Assembly (NCBI GenBank): GCA_910587105.1
Contig: CAJUMB010000083.1
Coordinates: 1 to 10,474 of the forward strand
Direction of reading: 5' to 3'
Source: an uncultured Lachnospiraceae bacterium
GTDB lineage: Bacteria > Bacillota > Clostridia > Lachnospirales > Lachnospiraceae
DNA: 10,474 nucleotides
Below are positions 5,511 to 10,474 of this stretch, in pieces (position 1 is the first letter of the stretch; each line of letters starts with the position of its first letter). The notes under the pieces were generated by a model. It was given only the letters and a program-made list of their open reading frames with translations, had not been told where the DNA came from and ran no database searches. The translations under genes and the position numbers were made by a program.

Positions 5511-8500
5511 ATGAGGAAAAAGTTTAAAAGATATGCAGGAGCAGGAATGGCGGCAGCCTTATTCCTGGCGGCAGTGCCTATGCATCCGGTATCAGGGGCA
5601 GACTTGGCCAACAGTGAAAGTGTGGTGGAATCGGGGACAGGCATAAAAGCGGAAGATGCAGGGGGTGTGGCAGATTATCAGGATGAGTCAGCGGCTTTTA
5701 ATACAACAGAAGAAGATATAGCTGAGAACGGGCAGGCTGGTGCGGATTCAGAGGATGTCACAACAGCATTTACAGACCCCAATTTTCTTGCGGAAGTGAG
5801 AAAAACGTTAAATCTGGGAGAAAATGATCCGGTTACAAAAGAAGCATGTGAAACATTGAAAATATTGGAGGTGAATAATAAATATATTGAAAGTCTGGCA
5901 GGTATTGAATATTTTACGGAGCTTACATATCTGGACTGCAGTAATAACGAATTGGCTTTTCTGGATGTAACCAAGTGTACAAAATTGACACAACTGTACT
6001 GTGGGGGAAATGAATTAACAGATTTAGATGTCAGTAAATGTACCGAACTGCGGGAGCTGAGATGCGGCTTTTATAATGAGCCGAATGATCTGACGGAGCT
6101 GGATTTAAGCCAGTGTACGAAGCTTCAGTCATTAATCTGCGAGAATAATTTGTTGACAACACTGGATATCAGCAGATGTCCGGAGCTGGAAACAATTTAT
6201 TTACGCTGGAATCAGTTAACATCGCTGGATATAAGTAAATGTCCTGTATTAAGTGAACTGCGTGTTGACGATAACCAATTAGCAGAATTGGATTTAAGCC
6301 AGAATACAGACATGAAATATTTAAGCTGTAAAAATAATCAGCTGAAAGTGCTGGATGTAAGTAAATGTTCTGCTTTGGAAAATTTTTATTGTTCAGATAA
6401 TCAAATATCAGAAATAGATTTAAGTCAAAATGGAAATCTTATTTATTTAGACTGTGGAAATAATCTGATAAAAACACTAGATGTATCTGTATGCAGTAAA
6501 TTAGCTGATTTATACTGCAATGGCAATAAATTGACGGCGTTAGATGTTGGAAACTGCCCTGATCTGGTAACATTGAACTGTTCTGATAATTACATAAAAA
6601 GTGAAGACGATGTTATAGGGAGAAATGACAAACTTTCCTATTTTTATTTTGGCTGGCAGAATAGCGGGAATGTTGATGATGTAGACACGGAGAATATTAC
6701 AGAGTTTTTCACAGATTCTAATTTTCAAACAGCAGTAAGAGAGACATTAGGGCTGGAAAGCGGTGCTGATATTACAAGGTCTGTCTGCGCAGAAATAAAA
6801 GAGCTGAATGTCAGCGGGAAAAACATTCAAGATTTTTCAGGAATTGAATATCTTACAGGTCTGGAAAGTCTGGACTGCAGTGGGAACCCGCTGGTACGTT
6901 TGGATGTGAGCGGCCGTGTAAAATTAAAGAAGCTGAATGCTGCCAGCTGTGCTAGTTTAGAAAACTTATCTTGTCATAACGACCGGTTAGAGGAACTAAA
7001 CATAGACGGCTGTGGTAAGCTGGCAGTTTTAAATTGCAGGTCAAACAGACTGAAAGAACTAAATATACCGCAGAATTCCAGTTTGACACAGCTCTATTGC
7101 AGCTCAAACAGGCTACAGGAATTAAATATTCCTCAAAGTGCTGTATTGAGAGAATTGAACTGCAGCTCGAACCGTTTAACTGCATTAGATGTAAGCCCTT
7201 ATACGGAACTGACAAGTTTAAACTGCAGTTCCAACAGGCTGACAGAATTGGATGTGACTCCCTGCACAGCGTTGAAAAACCTGAGATGCAGGTCAAACTA
7301 TTTAACAGCAATAGATGTAACAACGTGTCATGAGCTGGAAGAATTGGATTATTCATTTGCAGAGGATGGTAATACATTGTTATCAGGAATTTTGGATTTG
7401 AGTCAGTGTCCAAAATTAATCACTCTGTTTTGTGACGGTGCCCAGTTAACAGAACTGAATTTAAACAGGTGTCCTGAACTGGAAACTTTGTACTGCAGAT
7501 TCAATCAGTTAAAACAGCTGGATGTAACAAAAAACCCTAATTTAACATCACTAAGGTTTGATGATAACCAGATAAGTGAAATAAATATAAGTAATTGCAA
7601 AGAAATAAAAGATTTATGGTGTTCTTCAAACCAATTAAAAGTTCTGGATGTAAGTGGTTGTACCAATTTAACTTATTTTAGCTGCCGTGACAACCAATTG
7701 ACAACGTTAGATATAAGTAAATGTCCGAAGTTGATAAGATTATACTGTTCCAATAATAACATGAAAGATATTTCTGATATTATTGGAGATACCAGCAATA
7801 TCGAAGATTTCCAATTTGACCCCCAGAACAATTCAACACCGGTAGATCCAACACCAGATAATCCATCACCATCAGTTCCAGGAACAGTAGTAACGCCTCC
7901 ACTACAGACACCAACACCGGAGGCCACGCCAAGTGTGACACCAGAGCCAACAGATGTTCCTACGCAGACTCCGACACCAGAACCATCACCGAGCATCACA
8001 CCGGAGCCGTCGCAGACACCATCACCAGAGCCGACAGATACACCCACACAGGCACCCAAAAAGTCACAGAAAATAACTGTCAAACCTGGTTCACTCGAAT
8101 TATATGTGGGTGGGAATACAAAGAATCTCAAAGTCTCAAATGCCAAAGGTTCCATCACTTATAAAAGCAGTGATCCTAAAATTGTCAAAGTCAACAGCAA
8201 AGGAAAAGTAACACCTGTATCAAAAGGTGAGGCATTCATAACTGTCAGAGCATCTGGAAACAATACATACCAGGCGGCCTCTAAAAAAATAAATATAACC
8301 GTATACGGAAAACCAGCCAGAGTAAAGGGAGCTGCGGCTGCTCCGGCTAAAGGTAAACGTACCTTAAAAGTATCATGGAAAAAAGTGCCTTCTGTCTCTG
8401 GGTACATTATCAAATATTCTTACAATAAGAATATGAAAAACAGTGAGACAATCCGGGTAAATAAGGGAAACACCACATCCAAAACAATCAAAAAACTTAC

Positions 8501-8609
8501 CTCTAAGAAGTACGTATACATCCAAGTGCAGGCATTCAGGAAAGATGGGAGTGCTCTGATTAAAGGTGCATGGAGCACAAAAGCCAGAAGCAGCGGCAGA
8601 ATCAAATAG
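5511..8609 (+). CDS. Large secreted leucine-rich-repeat protein with Ig-like and Fn3 domains
   Basis: This 1032-aa extracellular protein starts after GAGGAG (5495-5500). Its signal peptide (MRKKFKRYAGAGMAAALFLA) is cleaved near residue 30. After an acidic stretch comes an internalin-like N-cap (about 86-138, FTDPNFLAEVRKTLNLG), then about 11 LRRs of 21 residues (to about 360), then a C-cap. A second cap (about 398-446, FFTDSNFQTAVRETLGL) and about 14 LRRs (to about 755) follow. Residues about 775-850 are a Pro/Thr/Ser/Glu stalk, 850-935 a BIG2-type Ig-like domain (SDPKIVKVNSKGKVTPVSKG) and 935-1027 an Fn3-like domain (LKVSWKKVPSVSGYIIKY). The repeat pattern is LxxLxCxxNxL followed by xxLDVSxC, with about 40 Cys in total. 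No LPXTG motif, GW or SLH module is visible, so how it attaches to the cell is unknown. An adhesin or ligand-binding role is inferred from the domain types. Confidence 0.93.
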   Translation: MRKKFKRYAGAGMAAALFLAAVPMHPVSGADLANSESVVESGTGIKAEDAGGVADYQDESAAFNTTEEDIAENGQAGADSEDVTTAFTDPNFLAEVRKTLNLGENDPVTKEACETLKILEVNNKYIESLAGIEYFTELTYLDCSNNELAFLDVTKCTKLTQLYCGGNELTDLDVSKCTELRELRCGFYNEPNDLTELDLSQCTKLQSLICENNLLTTLDISRCPELETIYLRWNQLTSLDISKCPVLSELRVDDNQLAELDLSQNTDMKYLSCKNNQLKVLDVSKCSALENFYCSDNQISEIDLSQNGNLIYLDCGNNLIKTLDVSVCSKLADLYCNGNKLTALDVGNCPDLVTLNCSDNYIKSEDDVIGRNDKLSYFYFGWQNSGNVDDVDTENITEFFTDSNFQTAVRETLGLESGADITRSVCAEIKELNVSGKNIQDFSGIEYLTGLESLDCSGNPLVRLDVSGRVKLKKLNAASCASLENLSCHNDRLEELNIDGCGKLAVLNCRSNRLKELNIPQNSSLTQLYCSSNRLQELNIPQSAVLRELNCSSNRLTALDVSPYTELTSLNCSSNRLTELDVTPCTALKNLRCRSNYLTAIDVTTCHELEELDYSFAEDGNTLLSGILDLSQCPKLITLFCDGAQLTELNLNRCPELETLYCRFNQLKQLDVTKNPNLTSLRFDDNQISEINISNCKEIKDLWCSSNQLKVLDVSGCTNLTYFSCRDNQLTTLDISKCPKLIRLYCSNNNMKDISDIIGDTSNIEDFQFDPQNNSTPVDPTPDNPSPSVPGTVVTPPLQTPTPEATPSVTPEPTDVPTQTPTPEPSPSITPEPSQTPSPEPTDTPTQAPKKSQKITVKPGSLELYVGGNTKNLKVSNAKGSITYKSSDPKIVKVNSKGKVTPVSKGEAFITVRASGNNTYQAASKKINITVYGKPARVKGAAAAPAKGKRTLKVSWKKVPSVSGYIIKYSYNKNMKNSETIRVNKGNTTSKTIKKLTSKKYVYIQVQAFRKDGSALIKGAWSTKARSSGRIK
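5926..6600 (+). repeat. LRR array 1, about 11 units of 63 bp
   Basis: Tandem 63-bp units encode 21-residue LRRs. The third unit carries a short insertion (GFYNEPNDLTELDL). The array ends in an irregular unit followed by DDVIG and FYFGWQN, which act as a C-cap. Units differ at many codons, so the array is old and stable rather than freshly expanded. Confidence 0.85.
6850..7775 (+). repeat. LRR array 2, about 14 units of 63 bp
   Basis: The array has the same 21-residue unit as array 1, again with one enlarged unit (DYSFAEDGNTLLSGILDL, nt about 7345-7400) and a matching C-cap (SDIIG, FQFDPQN). Four neighbouring units at about 7030-7310 are close at DNA level, each with TGCAG, a C- or T-containing Ser or Arg codon and a TC-AAC core. 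This points to more recent unit duplication there. Confidence 0.85.
7833..8056 (+). repeat. Pro/Thr/Ser/Glu low-complexity stalk
   Basis: Imperfect short repeats encode units such as TPTPEATPSVTPEPTD and TPTPEPSPSITPEPS. Such stalks hold an adhesive head away from the cell wall and may be glycosylated. DNA copies are imperfect, but slippage could alter the length between strains. Confidence 0.8.
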
Positions 8610-8617
8610 ACACACTC

Positions 8618-8650
8618 TCCTGCCAGGCCAAAAAACAGGGTCCGGCAGGA
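8618..8650 (+). terminator. Hairpin after the LRR gene, no T-tract
   Basis: TCCTGCC (8618-8624) and GGCAGGA (8644-8650) form a perfect 7-bp stem starting 9 nt after the stop codon. The following bases are ACAAAAAACA, so the plus strand lacks the U-tract of an intrinsic terminator. It may protect the 3' end or give weak termination. Read-through into the acyltransferase gene is possible. Confidence 0.3.
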
Positions 8651-8720
8651 ACAAAAAACACCTCTGTACCGCTGTATATCCGGTCTGCACAGAATCTGCA
8701 GACAGCTGAGAGGAGCAAAG

Positions 8721-9866
8721 ATGAAACGGAATGGAGAAATTGAATTCTGGAGAGGTGTCTTCTGCATTGGCATTTTTGTATTTCATTTAAATCTGGACAG
8801 TGCATCTTCCAGCAGGCTGTTTCCACAGGGGCAGATCGGTGTGGAATTTTTCTTTCTGCTGTCCGGGATGTTTATGGCAAAAGCTGCAGACAGCCGCAGA
8901 GGGGACGGAACAGACGGCCTGGGAAAAGAAAGCATCCAGTATGTACTGCGTAAATATATCTCGATTTTTCCATTTCATGTTTTTGTATTTGCTGCCGCCC
9001 TTGTCCGGACTCTGTATATCCATCACTGGACATTTCCCCAGATGGTGGAGAAATGCCTGCTGTTTCTGCCGCAGTTTCTGCTGGTTCATCTGGCCGGACT
9101 GGATGAGTCCGGAGCTGTGCAGCAGGCTGTGAGTGTGGAATGGTATTTGTCCAGTATGCTTTTGGGAATGCTTCTGATTTATCCTCTGCTGAGAAAATAT
9201 TATGATATTTATGTTTTTACAGCAGGGCCCCTGCTCAGCCTTTCCATACTGGGATATATGTACACAAATGAGGGAAATCTGCTGGGAAGATATGAATGGA
9301 GCACTTTCACTGCCATGGGCACCCTCAGGGGAATTGCGGCTATGAATCTGGGGTGCCTGGCATACGAATTGGCAAAAATCATACAAAAACGGAAATTTTC
9401 TGTAAAGGGACGTGTTTTTTTAACGGCAGGATGTCTGGCCGGTTACGGAATTACGCTGTATTATGCTTCTTCTGCTTATTTTAGGACTTCAGAAATGGGA
9501 GGCCGGGCCAGGTTTTCGGTTCTGCTCCTTCTGATGTGGTCCACGGCGGTCTCCTTTTCAGGATGTAATTTATATGGAAAATACATGGACCGTGAAGTAT
9601 TCCGTTATATTGGAAAAATCAGCCTTCCCTTTTACCTGAACACCAATATCGTAAGATATTTTCTGAAAGCCGTCCATTGGAACAAATGGAGATACCGGTA
9701 TTTTCTGGCGGCTGGTATTCTGGTGGATTCTGTTTTGTCTGCTGTTCTGGTGGCGGCAGTGGAAAAACATGCTGTTTACAAAAATCAAAGAGAAGTAAAA
9801 AAGGAATGGAGAAAACCGCAGGAAAGCCGGGCAGATGTCCATATATGGAAACATACAGAAAGATAG
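8721..9866 (+). CDS. Membrane acyltransferase, Acyl_transf_3 family
   Basis: This 381-aa multi-pass membrane protein has GAGGAG (8710-8715) 5 nt before ATG. The N-terminus shows the family signature: Glu8-Phe-Trp-Arg11, then a hydrophobic helix ending in the conserved His22 (IFVFHLN), then GQIGVEFFFLLSGMFMAKA (37 onward), where family members have a GV-x-x-FF-x-LSG motif. About ten hydrophobic segments follow. The C-terminus is a basic cytosolic tail (YKNQREVKKEWRKPQ). The length is normal for the family. Members move acyl groups, often acetyl or succinyl, onto extracytoplasmic sugars of polysaccharides, peptidoglycan or glycolipids; the acceptor here cannot be read from sequence. The placement after surface-protein genes fits cell-envelope modification. 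Confidence 0.9.
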   Translation: MKRNGEIEFWRGVFCIGIFVFHLNLDSASSSRLFPQGQIGVEFFFLLSGMFMAKAADSRRGDGTDGLGKESIQYVLRKYISIFPFHVFVFAAALVRTLYIHHWTFPQMVEKCLLFLPQFLLVHLAGLDESGAVQQAVSVEWYLSSMLLGMLLIYPLLRKYYDIYVFTAGPLLSLSILGYMYTNEGNLLGRYEWSTFTAMGTLRGIAAMNLGCLAYELAKIIQKRKFSVKGRVFLTAGCLAGYGITLYYASSAYFRTSEMGGRARFSVLLLLMWSTAVSFSGCNLYGKYMDREVFRYIGKISLPFYLNTNIVRYFLKAVHWNKWRYRYFLAAGILVDSVLSAVLVAAVEKHAVYKNQREVKKEWRKPQESRADVHIWKHTER

Positions 9867-10083
9867 TATCTCATTGCTGAAAGAAACATTGGAAACAGAG
9901 AAATCTTCTGGCACAGCCTCCTGGGTTCTGTTTTGTGGGAGATACCGGCGCAGCCAGAATCTGCAGAGCACAGCTGGTGATGGAAGCAGCCGTGCATCTG
10001 AAGGAATATAAGGGAAAATACAGAAAAGCACAGAAAAATTTAGAATCTCATTTATATATTATAGTAATGTAACATATAAAGAA
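9867..10083. other. Intergenic gap with an AT-rich promoter-like end
   Basis: There is no supported gene. One frame (roughly 9908-10073) is open but lacks a ribosome binding site and an early start, and ends as a 30-codon helix-like stretch. The AT-rich run at 10051-10080 contains TATTAT (10057-10062) and TATAGT (10060-10065), plausible -10 boxes without a good -35. A transcript starting here would carry the structured segment that follows. Confidence 0.35.
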
Positions 10084-10221
10084 AATCCATAGCTAAGGTG
10101 CTCGATTCGGACACACACAGCTTAACCATGAGGCAGGGTGGCACCACCCTGTCTTATTCTGCTGTAAAAAAATCAAAATCTATGAGGCATCGCGGACACC
10201 AGCAAAAAGCTGCTATGGATT
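10084..10221 (+). promoter_or_regulatory. Candidate structured RNA leader closed by a 10-bp stem
   Basis: AATCCATAGC (10084-10093) is a perfect reverse complement of GCTATGGATT (10212-10221), so the two ends can form a closing stem. Inside, 10128-10140 pairs with 10145-10157 in 13 bp (two G-T pairs) around a GCAC tetraloop, containing the palindrome CAGGGTGG/CCACCCTG. CAGC (10200-10203) and GCTG (10209-10212) form a small A5-loop hairpin competing with the closing stem by one base. The ribosome binding site of the next gene starts 13 nt after the closing stem. AGGGTGGCACC resembles a T-box core, but I see neither a stem I/specifier nor a terminator, so I do not call it a T-box. The frame is also open from 10080 onward, so part could instead be coding. 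Confidence 0.4.
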
Positions 10222-10244
10222 ACTCAAAGTGGAAAAGGAGATTC

Positions 10245-10474
10245 ATGGAAAAACTTAATGTTATCAGACAAGCCCCCCAGAAGGTAAAAAGCAGGAGAAA
10301 AGCTTCATATGTACATGAAAAAATAAAAAGCAGTGACCTGCTCAGCACTATGGAAGCCATTATGAAACACAATACCAAATACTATCAGAGTGACTTTGAG
10401 ATTGACAAGAAAATTTTAAAAGAAGCAGCAGAAAGTCCTGTCAAGGCAGGCCAGACACTGCTGTGGCTGTCCCG
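10245..10474 (+). CDS. Unidentified protein, N-terminal part
   Basis: The frame runs from ATG 10245 off the right edge, giving 76 complete codons. AAAGGAG (10234-10240) lies 4 nt before the ATG and decides this start; in-frame ATGs at 10128, 10182 and 10215 have no ribosome binding site. The first 30 residues are strongly basic (QKVKSRRKASYVHEKIKSS), followed by an amphipathic helix region (LSTMEAIMKHNTKYY) and DFEIDKKILKEAAES. No signal peptide is present, so it is cytoplasmic. It may belong to accessory or mobile-element cargo of Clostridia, but that is an impression only, and no function is assigned. Confidence 0.7.
   Translation, partial: MEKLNVIRQAPQKVKSRRKASYVHEKIKSSDLLSTMEAIMKHNTKYYQSDFEIDKKILKEAAESPVKAGQTLLWLS

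Noticed and set aside
7034..7333. A 99-codon plus-strand frame inside the LRR gene
   Set aside because: It is an out-of-frame reading of the 63-bp repeats; 63 is a multiple of three, so an alternative frame stays open by repetition. There is no ribosome binding site.
7673..8158. A 161-codon minus-strand frame rich in Gly and Val opposite the Pro/Thr stalk
   Set aside because: It is the antisense of Pro, Thr and Glu codons, which avoids stops. It has no ribosome binding site and lies wholly inside the LRR gene.
8787..9386. A 199-codon minus-strand frame opposite the acyltransferase
   Set aside because: It is a shadow of a clear acyltransferase gene, with His/Gln/Ser-rich composition typical of antisense reading of hydrophobic codons.
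10128..10157. T-box-like AGGGTGGCACC core
   Set aside because: The match is confined to a perfect palindrome. No stem I, specifier loop or terminator is visible, and the downstream gene does not look like amino-acid metabolism.
1..10474. CRISPR arrays, tRNA or rRNA genes, transposases and integrases
   Set aside because: I looked for regular short repeats with spacers, for tRNA-like cloverleaf ends and for transposase or recombinase motifs, and found none. The only tandem repeats are the coding LRR and Pro/Thr units.

Overview
The window looks like chromosome from a low-to-mid G+C Gram-positive gut-type Clostridia, most likely Lachnospiraceae. This is an inference from strong purine-rich ribosome binding sites (AGGAGG type), Lys/Glu-rich codon use, and the gene repertoire: a leucine-rich-repeat surface protein with bacterial Ig-like and Fn3 domains, a zinc-ribbon/YARHG membrane protein and small helical proteins. 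No ribosomal or tRNA gene is present to fix the taxonomy.

Layout. Positions 1-200 hold the 3' end of an unidentified gene. Positions 201-875 have no convincing gene but hold several RNA-stem candidates, a candidate promoter and an unusual leader in which a perfect hairpin lies between the Shine-Dalgarno sequence and the start codon of a 79-aa protein (876-1115). Convergent to that gene is a 101-aa XRE-type regulator (1158-1463, minus). Its control region holds two divergent promoters whose -35 boxes overlap by one base. The forward promoter points into a tight operon of three coiled-coil proteins (about 1684-3107) of unknown function. The last of these overlaps, in a TAATG junction with an excellent ribosome binding site, a fourth reading frame that stops after seven codons. 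This regulator-operon pair is the best candidate here for an undescribed system.

Positions 3131-3647 are mostly gene-poor, with a possible 35-aa Trp-rich ORF. After that come four plus-strand genes for the cell envelope: a small secreted basic protein (3648-4199), a zinc ribbon-TM-YARHG protein (4302-5345), a 1032-aa secreted LRR protein built from two duplicated cap-LRR-cap modules followed by a Pro/Thr stalk, an Ig-like domain and an Fn3 domain (5511-8609), and a membrane acyltransferase of the Acyl_transf_3 family (8721-9866). They share orientation and lie 101-165 bp apart without canonical terminators between them. Joint expression is possible but unproven. A shared role in surface adhesion or envelope modification is inference.

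The right end (9867-10474) has an AT-rich gap, then a 138-nt segment bounded by a perfect 10-bp inverted repeat and containing a 13-bp hairpin. Just after it starts an unidentified gene, with a good ribosome binding site, that runs off the window. The segment is a good candidate for a structured regulatory leader.
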